Below are positions 1-8,553 of a DNA stretch of 64,000 bases, piece by piece. Position numbers and translations under genes: made by a program. The DNA lies in the NCBI GenBank assembly GCA_963799975.1, contig CAWCZF010000004.1, positions 372,001 through 436,000 of the forward strand, in the 5' to 3' direction. The stretch comes from Actinoallomurus sp963799975 (GTDB taxonomy: Bacteria > Actinomycetota > Actinomycetes > Streptosporangiales > Streptosporangiaceae). The first letter of the stretch is position 1; every line of letters begins with the position of its first letter. The notes beneath the pieces are model-generated. The model did no database searches, had not been told where the DNA came from, and saw nothing but the letters and a program-made list of their open reading frames with translations.

Positions 1-1251
1 GTGCAGGACCGGCATGCCCTCGATCGGGCTGCCGGGCTCGGACGAGCTGGGGTTCACCGTGTCGTTCGCCCCGATCACCAGGACTACGGAGGTGTCGGCG
101 AAGTCGTCGTTGATCTCGTCCATCTCCAGGACGATGTCGTAGGGCACCTCGGCCTCGGCGAGCAGCACGTTCATGTGGCCGGGCAGCCGCCCGGCCACCG
201 GGTGGATGCCGAAGCGCACGTCGATGCCGCGGTCGCGCAGGCGGCGGGTGAGGTCCGCGACCGGATACTGCGCCTGCGCGACGGCCATGCCGTACCCAGG
301 GGTGATCACGACGGACTTCGCGTCCTTGAGCAGTTCGGCGGTCTCCTCGGCGGTGATCGTACGGTAGTCGCCGTACTCGGTCGTGTCGGCGGTGGCCTCG
401 ATCCCGAAGCCGCCGGCGATCACCGAGATGAACGACCGGTTCATGGCCTGGCACATGATGTAGGACAGGTACGCGCCGGAGGAGCCGACGAGCGCGCCGG
501 TGACGATCAGCAGGTTGTTGTCCAGCAGGAAGCCCGACGCCGCGGCGGCCCAGCCGGAGTAGCTGTTGAGCATCGACACGACCACCGGCATGTCGCCGCC
601 GCCGATCGAGGCGACCAGGTGCCAGCCGAGCGCCAATGCCACGGCGGTCATCGCGATCGGCAGGCCGAGCTGCGGCTGGGCGACGAACACGCCCGTGAGC
701 ACGGCGAACGCGGCCAGCGCGCCCACGTTGAGCGCGTTCTTGCCGGGCAGCATCAGCGGACGCGACTTGATCCGCGCGGACAGCTTGAGGAACGCCACGA
801 CCGACCCGGTGAACGTCACCGCGCCGATGAAGATCCCGATGAGGACCTCGGCGTGGTGTACCCGCAGCAGCGACCCGGCGATCTCGGTCTGGGCGTGGCC
901 TTTCGCCTCGACCTCGAGGTAGCCGTCCCAGCCGACGAGGACCGCGGCGAGGCCGACGAAGCTGTGCAGGATCGCGATCAGCTCGGGCATGCTCGTCATC
1001 TCGACGACGCGTGCGCGCCACAGGCCGATCCCCGCGCCGATCACCATGGCGAGGATCACGAGCCCGATCCCAGCGGCGGTGATGCTCCGTGAGGCCAGCC
1101 CGATCGTGGCGACCAGGGCGATCGCCATGCCGGCGATCCCGTACACCACTCCGGAACGTGACGTCTCGTGCTTGGACAGGCCGGCCAGGCTGAGGATGAA
1201 CAGCACGGCGGCGACGATGTAGGCCGCCTGCGCGGCCGTGGTGGCGGTCAC
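1..1251 (-). CDS. pntB: NAD(P) transhydrogenase subunit beta, 3' end outside window
   Basis: Membrane subunit of proton-translocating transhydrogenase, which couples hydride transfer from NADH to NADP+ with proton entry. The GTG start lies 6 bases after the pntA stop, so the two are an operon. The visible 417 residues begin with closely spaced hydrophobic helices (AAYIVAAVLFILSLAGLS) and run into the NADP-binding domain, with ITPGYGMAVAQAQ and the HPVAGRLPGHMNVLLAEA and VLVIGANDTVNP motifs typical of PntB. About 45-60 C-terminal residues are beyond base 1. The frame is open throughout. Confidence 0.93.
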   Translation of the reverse strand, partial: MTATTAAQAAYIVAAVLFILSLAGLSKHETSRSGVVYGIAGMAIALVATIGLASRSITAAGIGLVILAMVIGAGIGLWRARVVEMTSMPELIAILHSFVGLAAVLVGWDGYLEVEAKGHAQTEIAGSLLRVHHAEVLIGIFIGAVTFTGSVVAFLKLSARIKSRPLMLPGKNALNVGALAAFAVLTGVFVAQPQLGLPIAMTAVALALGWHLVASIGGGDMPVVVSMLNSYSGWAAAASGFLLDNNLLIVTGALVGSSGAYLSYIMCQAMNRSFISVIAGGFGIEATADTTEYGDYRTITAEETAELLKDAKSVVITPGYGMAVAQAQYPVADLTRRLRDRGIDVRFGIHPVAGRLPGHMNVLLAEAEVPYDIVLEMDEINDDFADTSVVLVIGANDTVNPSSSEPGSPIEGMPVLH

Positions 1252-1257
1252 TCCGGC

Positions 1258-2799
1258 TCAGCCTTTCGAGAACATGCGGAGCATGCGGCGGGTCACGGCG
1301 AATCCGCCGAAGATGTTGATGCTCGCCAGCAGGATCGCGGCGGACGCCAGGACGGTCACCATGGTGTTCCCGTGCCCGATCTGGAGGAGGGCACCCACGA
1401 CGACGATGCCGGAGATCGCGTTGGTCACCGACATTAGCGGCGTGTGCAGCGCGTGGTGGACGTTCCCGATGACGTAGTAGCCGATCACGATCGCCAAGAT
1501 GAAGACGGTGAAGTTGCCCATGAGCTGGCTCGGCGCGAACGCGGTCACCAGGAACAGCGCGAGCGCGCCCAGCCCGACGACCACGTACGAGCGTCGTGGT
1601 GACGGTGGCCGTTTCGGCGCGGCCACGCGTGGTGGTGGCGTCTCCTTCGGCGGCTCCGACACGCGTACGGGCGGTGGCGGCCAGGTCTTCACGCCGTTGC
1701 GCACGACGGTGACCGAACGCTGCACGACGTCGTCGAAGTCCAGGACGAGCTGCCCGTTCTTGGTGGGTGTCAGCAACTTCAGCAGGTTCACCAGGTTGGT
1801 GCCGTACAGCTGGGAGGCCTGGGCGGGCAGCCGGCCGGCCAGGTCGGTGTAGCCGATGATCGTGACGCCGTTGTCCGTCACGATCTTCTCGCCCGGTACG
1901 GTGCCCTCGACGTTGCCGCCCTGGGCGGCGGCCATGTCGACGATGACGCTGCCCGGCTTCATCGCGGCGACGTGCTCGGCGGTGATCAGCCGCGGCGCGG
2001 GACGGCCCGGGATGAGCGCGGTGGTGATGATGATGTCGACCTCGGCGGCCTGCTCGGCGTACAGCTCCGCGGCGCGTCGGTCGTAGTCCTCCGACGTCGC
2101 CTTCGCGTAGCCGTCCGCGCCGGACTCGACCGCGACCTCGACGGCGAGGAACTCCCCGCCCAGCGATCTGACCTGCTCGGCGACCTCGGGCCGCGGGTCG
2201 GTGGACCGGACGATCGCGCCGAGACTGTTGGCCGCGCCGATCGCCGCCAGCCCGGCCACGCCGGCGCCGGCGACGAGCACCTTGGCGGGCGGCACCTTGC
2301 CGGCGGCGGTCACCTGGCCGGTGAGGAACCGGCCGAAGACGTGCACCGCCTCGATCACGGCGCGGTATCCGGCGATGTTGGCCATCGAGCTGAGTACGTC
2401 GAGCGACTGGGCGCGGGAGATGCGCGGCACCGCGTCCATCGCGAGCACGGTGATCGGGCGTTCGGCCAGCGCGTCCACCAGTTCCGGGTTCAGCCCCGGG
2501 CTGACCAGGCCGATCAGGGTCGCGCCGTCGCGCAGCGCGGCGATCTCCTGGGCCGTCGGCGGGTTCACCTTGAGTACGACGTCGGCCTGCCAGGCGTCCT
2601 GGTCGGCGACGACCTGCGCGCCCGCGCCGGCGTATGCCTCGTCGGTGCAGCCCGACGCGACTCCCGCGCCCGCCGCGACGACGACCTCGTAGCCGAGCTC
2701 GATCAGCTGGCGGACAGTCGCTGGCGTCCCGGCGACGCGAGTCTCTCCCGGCGTCGACTCCATGACCAGGCCGACCCGCTTCGCGGCTGACTCAGGCAT
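1258..2799 (-). CDS. pntA: NAD(P) transhydrogenase subunit alpha, full-length fused form
   Basis: Binds NAD(H) and forms the transhydrogenase with PntB. The 513 residues cover the alanine-dehydrogenase-like NAD-binding domain (GLVMESTPGETRVAGTP near the N-terminus, VLVAGAGVAGLAAIGAANSLGA as dinucleotide fold near residue 175) and, after a proline-rich linker near residue 390, the C-terminal membrane helices (YVVVGLGALALFLVTAF onward). Many actinobacteria split these parts into pntAA and pntAB; here they are one gene, as in E. coli. An ATG start is used. pntB follows directly. Confidence 0.95.
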   Translation of the reverse strand: MPESAAKRVGLVMESTPGETRVAGTPATVRQLIELGYEVVVAAGAGVASGCTDEAYAGAGAQVVADQDAWQADVVLKVNPPTAQEIAALRDGATLIGLVSPGLNPELVDALAERPITVLAMDAVPRISRAQSLDVLSSMANIAGYRAVIEAVHVFGRFLTGQVTAAGKVPPAKVLVAGAGVAGLAAIGAANSLGAIVRSTDPRPEVAEQVRSLGGEFLAVEVAVESGADGYAKATSEDYDRRAAELYAEQAAEVDIIITTALIPGRPAPRLITAEHVAAMKPGSVIVDMAAAQGGNVEGTVPGEKIVTDNGVTIIGYTDLAGRLPAQASQLYGTNLVNLLKLLTPTKNGQLVLDFDDVVQRSVTVVRNGVKTWPPPPVRVSEPPKETPPPRVAAPKRPPSPRRSYVVVGLGALALFLVTAFAPSQLMGNFTVFILAIVIGYYVIGNVHHALHTPLMSVTNAISGIVVVGALLQIGHGNTMVTVLASAAILLASINIFGGFAVTRRMLRMFSKG

Positions 2800-2892
2800 C
2801 GCCGTTGACCCCTTTCGTCGCGCACTATGTGTGCGGATGAGGCGTTACTACCGCCCTCAGCGACGATAACCCCTTCGACCGAGTCCTCCGGT

Positions 2893-3273
2893 TCACCGGG
2901 CGCCCGGCCAGGCGATCATGGCCTGCGCGGCGACTCTCTCCAGCCCCTCCCGGCTCACTCCGTCACGTGCCTGCGCGGACATGCCCTGGATCACCGAGGA
3001 GGAGAAGGTGGCGACCGTGTCGGGGTCGGCCAGGCCGTCGGCGGCGATCCGGTCGCGGATGGCCCTCTTGCCGGCCTCCCGCATCGCCCGCAGCTCGGCC
3101 TCGACGTCCGGCGACCCGCAGTTGACCGCGGCCGCGATGATGAGGCAGCCCCAGGGGTGGGCCGGATCGGTGTATTCGGCCGCCGCCTCGCGCAGGATCC
3201 GCTCGATCGCGGCGCGTGCGGTGGGTTCCTCCGCGAGGGCCGCACCGGGCGGCACGGTCGCCGCGGCCTCACG
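2893..3273 (-). pseudogene. TetR-family regulator, C-terminal ligand domain only
   Basis: The readable part is the C-terminal ligand-binding region of a TetR repressor: PTARAAIERILREAAAEYTD, then HPWGCLIIAAAVNCGS, then ELRAMREAGKRAIRDRIAAD. This is the pattern of TetR regulators that control neighbouring oxidoreductases. The helix-turn-helix N-terminus is absent. Upstream, the sequence runs straight into the opposite-strand end of an SDR gene, so the 5' part was deleted rather than mis-started. An ATG further upstream in the same frame exists, but the residues it would add are antisense to the SDR fragment. Confidence 0.7.
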
Positions 3274-3274
3274 T

Positions 3275-3397
3275 GCCGCCCTGGGCCGCGTCGGGCAGGT
3301 ACGAGACGTCGCCGACGTGGTCGCCTTCGTCGCCTCCCCCGACGCGCGCTGGATCACCGGCGACCGGATCGACGTCACCGGAGGCTCCGACCTCTGA
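3275..3397 (+). pseudogene. Short-chain dehydrogenase (SDR), last ~40 residues
   Basis: The frame reads LGRVGQVRDVADVVAFVASP followed by ARWITGDRIDVTGGSDL and a stop. This is the classical C-terminal block of NAD(P)-dependent SDR oxidoreductases (LGRxGQPEDVA...WITGQ...GG). Nothing of the Rossmann N-terminus or the catalytic YxxxK remains. The fragment starts where the divergent TetR fragment ends, so one deletion removed the intergenic region and both 5' halves. Confidence 0.7.
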
Positions 3398-3420
3398 GCT
3401 CGGCCTCACGCGACGGCAGA

Positions 3421-3447
3421 GGGCGCCCCGGCCGAAACCGGGACGCC
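3421..3447. terminator. Hairpin terminator after the subtilisin gene
   Basis: GGGCGCCCCGG, a short loop and CCGGGACGCCC form a GC-rich stem followed by a C/T run. It sits between the SDR remnant (+) and the end of the minus-strand peptidase gene, so it can serve both directions. Confidence 0.6.
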
Positions 3448-3468
3448 CCCCTTCGTGGAGATTCGAAT

Positions 3469-5194
3469 CTAGTGCGTGACGGCGCCCAGGGCGTCGACGA
3501 TGCCGTGGCCGTAGAAGCCGTTGTGGTTCTTCGGCCCCTCACAGGTGTGGGTGGTGGTCACGGTATTGTACGTGCCGTCGGCCTGTTTGACGTGCCGCGT
3601 GTACGTGAAGTCGCGCGGGTATCGGGCAGGCGTGCTCGGTCGCGGTGCCCTCGAGGATCGACTCGACCCGGTCCGGGGACAGGGTCAGGCCGCCGTGGAC
3701 GCGGTCGCGGTGACCGTACCTGCTGACGATCAGCGCCACCACGCCCGTCGCGTGCGGTGATGCCATCGACGTGCCCTGCAGGTACTGGTAGTAGCCGCAG
3801 AGTCGAGCCCTTGCACGAGCGGACCACGAACGGGACGTTCGGGGTGCCGTCGGGGTTGAGCTCGCCGTTCGGGCCACGGCCAGCGACTTCGGGTACGCGG
3901 CCAGGACGGCCTTGGTCACGTCCGCCTTCCGGTCCGGCCGTGTCGTACGTGTCGCCGCCCGGGCGCCGCGACCTCGACGTAGCCGTTGCCGTAGTCGGAG
4001 TAGTAGGACTTGCGCTCGCTGATGCCCAGGGCCGAGACGGGGATGACGTTCTTGCCCTCGCTCGGCTCGGAGATGCAGGACGGCGGGATCGTACGGGGGT
4101 ACGGCGCCTCGCCCGCCACGGCCGGGTAGTCCGGGCTGGAGGCGTCAGTGATCGTCTTGGTGTAGTCGGTGGCACCGTTGCCGGCCGCCGACGACCAGGG
4201 TGACGCCGTGCCGGTGCGCGTACGCCGAGCGCCCGTTCCGACGCCTGGATGATCGTCCGCTGCTCGGCCTGGTACTCCGGCGAGTCGGCCGGGTTGTCCG
4301 TGCAGTTGAACAGCCACGGGTCGGTGTAGAACGACATGTTGACCACGTCGATCCCGTGGTCGGCCGAGTACGTCAGCGCGTCGACCACGGGCTGCAGGAA
4401 GAAGAAGCCCGAGTCCTGACCGGCGCGTACGTTGACCAGGCTCACGTCCGGCGCGACGCCCGCGATGCCGACGCCGTTCAGCGGCGAGGCGATCGTCGAG
4501 GCGACGTGCGTGCCGTGCTCGTTGTCGTCCTCGTCCACCGGGTCGACGCAGGACGGGTGCTCACACGGGCCGTCGACCTCGTTGCCGTCGGCGTCGACCG
4601 GGATGTCCGTGGTGAAGTTACGGCTCAGCGCGCGGTTGAAGTTGGGCGCGATGTCGGGGTGAGTCCCGTCGACGCCGGTGTCGATGACACCGACGAGCAC
4701 GCGATGGTCGCCCGGCTCCTTCTTGTACGAGCCGTCCGCCGTCGCGTGGATCTGCTTCATGTCCCACTGGCAGATCGGCCAGCGGCTCCGGAGACACCTT
4801 CGCGGCGCGCGTACCCGTACGCGTGCCGAGGCGTCCCTCCTTCTCCACCGCCAGGCTCTTGTTCGCCGCGACGTGCTGGACCTTCGGCGCCTCGCCGACG
4901 ACGCGGTTCGGCGCGACGCCGTCGACCACGGACGCCCGGCGGGCGTCGGTCATGAAGGCGGTGCTGGTCGACCGTACGGTGGCCAGCCCGATCGCGGTGT
5001 TCTCCTTGACGATGGTGCCGCCGGCCGCCTTTATGGCCGAGTGCGCCTGCGTCGAGGGAGGCTCCGTCCTTGTAGAGGACGACGTACTCCCTGCTCTGTC
5101 CCTGTGCTCTGCTACTGCTCGGTCCCGCCTGAGCGGGTGCCGCGAGCGCCGCCGTGACAACGGCGCAGGCGGCGAGGATTATGGCGCGCCGCAC
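3469..5194 (-). pseudogene. Secreted S8 (subtilisin) serine peptidase, several frameshifts
   Basis: Secreted subtilisin-like protease. The GTG start at 5194 is preceded by GGAGG at a good distance. The signal peptide is MRRAIILAACAVVTAALAAP with AQA before cleavage, followed by an I9-type propeptide (YVVLYKDGAS). The catalytic residues are spread over three frames: Asp in GVIDTGVDGTHPDI, His in NEHGTHVASTIASP, oxyanion Asn in VAAGNGATDY, Ser in QGTSMASPHATG. The C-terminus is GHGIVDALGAVTH. At least six frame changes occur, mostly consistent with single missing bases. Either a decayed gene or sequence errors; the conserved residues all survive, which favours errors. Confidence 0.75.
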
Positions 5195-5332
5195 TGCACA
5201 CCTCCGTGGGGATCTCAAGGGCCAGTAAAATTCTGGCAATGGAGGCATCAGAACGGCCAGCGCGATGAAAGTCCAGTAGTGCGTCTGATGTGAGAAAAGG
5301 CCGCTTATGGTCAGCGGCAGCAAATACGCAGG

Positions 5333-6487
5333 TCAGCCGGTACGCAACGTGACCGCAAGTGCCTCAACGGCCAGTTGTGGGTTCACATTCGCATCCAGGC
5401 GCTCACGGCACGTCATGATCGCCTCGATGCGTTGCAACGTGGCCTCCGGCGTGCCACCGGCCGCCCGCAGCTCCCGCGCCCGGTCGACATTGACCAGGTC
5501 AACGCCCGCATCGAGCTGTACGACGAGCAGGTCTCGGTAGTAGGACGCGAGGTCGAGGAGTGCGCGGTCGAGCGCGTCGCGCTTCATCCGGGTCGCGCGG
5601 GACTTCTGCCGGTCCTCCAGGTCCTTGAGCGCGCCGGCCGTGCCCCGCGGCATCCGGCCCTTGGCGCTCTCCCCCAGCGCCTGCCGCAGCGCCGTCGTCT
5701 CCGGCTCGTCCAGGTCGGCGCCGGACGTCTTGGCCTCCGCCTCCGCCGCCTTGACCAGCGCTCCGGCCGCCTCGACGGCCGGGCCGACACCGGTCAGCCG
5801 CGAGGGCACGCCGAGCACGTCGGCGCGGCGGCGGCGCGCCTCGCCGTCGGTGGCGAGTCGCCGGGCCCGGCCGATGTGCCCCTGTGCGGCACGTGCCGCG
5901 TCGGCCGCGACCTCGGGATCGATGCCGTCGCGGCGTACGAGCACGTCGGCGACCGCGTCGGCGGGCGGCGTGCGGAGCGTCACGAGACGGCAGCGGGAGC
6001 GGATCGTCATGACCAGGTCGTCCGGAGACGGCGCGCAGAGCAGCCACACCGTACGGGCCGGGGGCTCTTCGATCGCCTTGAGCAGTGCGTTCGCGGCCTG
6101 TTCGGTCGAACGGTCGGCGTCCTCGAAGAGCACGATCCGCCAGCGGCCGCCGGTCGGCGACGAGGCCGACCGCAGAACCAGCTCGCGCGTCTCACGTACG
6201 CCGTAGGACAGGCCCGCCGGGCGTACGACCTCGACGTCGGCGTGGGTGCCGGACAGCACCTGGTGGCAGGACGCGCAGTGCCCGCAGCCCAGGTCGGGAC
6301 AGAGCAGCGCGGCGGCGAACGCGCGGGCCGCGACCGAGCGCCCCGACCCGGGCGGCCCGGTGAACAGCCACGCGTGCGTCATGCCACCGCCGCTCCCGCC
6401 GGCGAGCGCCTCGGCGGCCGCGGTCGCCGCGGTCGTCAGTTGCTCGATGACCGGGCCCTGCCCCACCAAGTCGTCGTACACCGTCAC
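5333..6487 (-). CDS. holB: DNA polymerase III subunit delta' (clamp loader)
   Basis: Clamp-loader subunit that helps load the beta sliding clamp. The 384 residues begin MTVYDDLVGQGPVIEQL, with a P-loop-like GPPGSGRS, a zinc-binding cluster CPDLGCGHCASC near residue 70, and the delta' signature RIVLFEDADR...QAANALLKAIEEPP, followed by MTIRSRC. The GR in place of GK in the P-loop fits a delta' subunit that does not hydrolyse ATP. It starts 19 bases after the tmk stop, the usual actinobacterial tmk-holB order, and is probably co-transcribed with topA-tmk. Confidence 0.93.
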   Translation of the reverse strand: MTVYDDLVGQGPVIEQLTTAATAAAEALAGGSGGGMTHAWLFTGPPGSGRSVAARAFAAALLCPDLGCGHCASCHQVLSGTHADVEVVRPAGLSYGVRETRELVLRSASSPTGGRWRIVLFEDADRSTEQAANALLKAIEEPPARTVWLLCAPSPDDLVMTIRSRCRLVTLRTPPADAVADVLVRRDGIDPEVAADAARAAQGHIGRARRLATDGEARRRRADVLGVPSRLTGVGPAVEAAGALVKAAEAEAKTSGADLDEPETTALRQALGESAKGRMPRGTAGALKDLEDRQKSRATRMKRDALDRALLDLASYYRDLLVVQLDAGVDLVNVDRARELRAAGGTPEATLQRIEAIMTCRERLDANVNPQLAVEALAVTLRTG

Positions 6488-6506
6488 GCGACGATGCTAT
6501 GCCCGA

Positions 6507-8525
6507 TCAGTCTCTGATCGCTGGCATCGTGCTGGTCTCGTCTTCGGCGCTCGGCGGGATCGGGTCCGGCAGGATCTCGCGCACCCGGTCGTGGATCTTC
6601 CGGGAGATCTCCGGTTGCGCCTGCGTGCCGTCGATCACGAGGTAGCGGTGCGGCTCCGCGTCGGCCAGCGCGCGGAACCCGCGGCGTACGCGCTCGTGGA
6701 ACTCCCGCGGCTCGGACTCGATCCGGTCGGCCGGCGAGGCGAACCGCGTGAGCCCGATGTCGGACGGCACGTCCAGGATGATCGTGAGTTCGGGCACGAG
6801 CCCGCCGGTCGCCCACTGGTTGACGTCGGCGATCTCACTGACCTTCAGCTCGCGCCCGCCGCCCTGGTAGGCGAGTGAGGAGTCGACATAGCGGTCGGTG
6901 ACCACGATCGCGCCCCTCCGCAGCGCCGGCCGGATGACCTCCGCGACGTGCTGGGCGCGGTCGGCCGCGTACAGGAGCGTCTCGGCGCGTGAGGACAGGC
7001 CCGAGCTCTGCTTGTCCAAAAGCAGCGCGCGCAGGCGCATGCCCATCTTCGTCGAGCCGGGCTCGCGTGTCATGACGACATCAAACCCCTGGTCACGAAG
7101 CCAGATCGACAGCAGCCGCGCCTGCGTGGTCTTGCCCGCGCCCTCCCCGCCCTCCAGCGCGATGAAAACACCGTGCTCGCGTACGGGCTCCTCCGCCGCG
7201 TAGCGCTCGCCGCGCAGCGCGGAGGCGAAGTCACGTACGAGCGGGACCCCGCGGCGGTCGTCCATGTGCCGGTAGGCGATCAGTCCGACGACGACGGCGA
7301 CCACGGCGGCGATCAGCAGGACCGCGTTGGGGCCGTCGAAGTGGTAGAGGTTCTTGCCGGGCAGGTGGATCCGGTGGTTGCCGACGACGCCTGCGATGAA
7401 CGGCACCGAGGCGACCACGAGCAGCAGCACCACGCGTACGAGCGACTGCAGGAACGCCCACGTGCGGCCGCGTACGCTGTCCTCCACCTCCAGGCCGATC
7501 AGCGTATAGCCGATCACCCAGGCGATGCCCGCGCCCGCGCCGCACAGCGCGGTCAGCAGCGCGACGATCACCAGGTTGGGTATGACGGCGATCAGCGCGA
7601 GCGCGACGCCGGCGCCGATGATGGCCAGGCCGAAGAGCCGGCGGCGGCTGAACTCCTGCAGGATGCGCGGCGCCAGGAACATGCCCGCGGCCATGCCGAC
7701 GAAGACCATCCCGAACACCACGCCGTACGCCGCGTCGCCGCCGCCGAGCGCCTTGACGTAGACCTTGGCGATGCCGATCACCGCGCCGCCCGCGGCGAAC
7801 GCACCGAGGATCCCGATGGTCAGGCCGCGTACGAGGGGGGTCGAGCCGACGAACTTCCAGCCCGCCACGATCTGCTTGAGGATCGAGGGCACCGAGACCT
7901 TGCCGCGCTGCTTCGGGATCTCCCGCAGCGAGAAGATCGTCGCGGCGGAGACCAGGAACGTCACGGCGTTGATGTAGAGCGCGAGGTCGGCCTGGTGCTG
8001 CTCCTGGGAGAACAGCACCTTGGAGATCAGCGCCAGCACCGAGAACGTGGCCGCGGCGACCGGCGCCGAGCCGTACGTCGAGGTCAGGCTGACCTGGTTG
8101 GCGCGTTCGAGCTGGTCACGGGGGACGATGTTCGGGATCGTCGCCTCTTTGGCGGGGATCCAGAACAGCGTCACGACCTCGATCAGGAACGTCGCGATGT
8201 AGAGCCAGTCGAGCCGCCCGACCAACGGGATCGACAAGAACAGGGCGAACCGCATGATGTCGGCGACGACCATCGTGATCCGGCGGTCGAAGCGGTCAGC
8301 GACGGCACCCGCCAGCGGCCCGAACATCAGGGCCGGCAGCAGCTTGACGACGAGCACGCCACCGATGGCGTAATTCTCCGCCGACCCCTTGGTCAGCGAG
8401 CCGGCCAGCGCGGTGAGCGCGAGAATGCTCAGCCAGTCACCGAAGCTGGACAAAGACAGGGCGATCCAGAGCCGCCGAAACGGCTTGATGGAAAGCACGC
8501 CCGGAGGGCTGCCCGTTCTGGTCAT
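6507..8525 (-). CDS. tmk: MFS-like membrane protein fused to thymidylate kinase
   Basis: The C-terminal ~210 residues are dTMP kinase, which phosphorylates dTMP to dTDP: P-loop ALEGGEGAGKTTQARLL, the TREPGST motif, the DRYVDSSLAYQGGGREL motif and a lid region. The first ~440 residues are a 10-12 helix major-facilitator domain (IKPFRRLWIALSLSSFGDWL; VADRFDRRITMVVADIMRFA). This MFS-Tmk fusion is known in Streptomyces and relatives. The ATG at 8525 lies 28 bases after the topA stop. The frame stays open upstream into topA-derived sequence, so the start is placed at the MTRTGSPPG methionine. The function of the membrane half is unknown. Confidence 0.9.
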   Translation of the reverse strand: MTRTGSPPGVLSIKPFRRLWIALSLSSFGDWLSILALTALAGSLTKGSAENYAIGGVLVVKLLPALMFGPLAGAVADRFDRRITMVVADIMRFALFLSIPLVGRLDWLYIATFLIEVVTLFWIPAKEATIPNIVPRDQLERANQVSLTSTYGSAPVAAATFSVLALISKVLFSQEQHQADLALYINAVTFLVSAATIFSLREIPKQRGKVSVPSILKQIVAGWKFVGSTPLVRGLTIGILGAFAAGGAVIGIAKVYVKALGGGDAAYGVVFGMVFVGMAAGMFLAPRILQEFSRRRLFGLAIIGAGVALALIAVIPNLVIVALLTALCGAGAGIAWVIGYTLIGLEVEDSVRGRTWAFLQSLVRVVLLLVVASVPFIAGVVGNHRIHLPGKNLYHFDGPNAVLLIAAVVAVVVGLIAYRHMDDRRGVPLVRDFASALRGERYAAEEPVREHGVFIALEGGEGAGKTTQARLLSIWLRDQGFDVVMTREPGSTKMGMRLRALLLDKQSSGLSSRAETLLYAADRAQHVAEVIRPALRRGAIVVTDRYVDSSLAYQGGGRELKVSEIADVNQWATGGLVPELTIILDVPSDIGLTRFASPADRIESEPREFHERVRRGFRALADAEPHRYLVIDGTQAQPEISRKIHDRVREILPDPIPPSAEDETSTMPAIRD

Positions 8526-8553
8526 TGTGTCAGAGTATCGACACAGGGACCTG

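Noticed and set aside
1..1092. Long plus-strand open frame opposite pntB
   Set aside because: Residues are His/Asp/Arg/Gly-rich antisense composition; the minus-strand frame matches PntB throughout.
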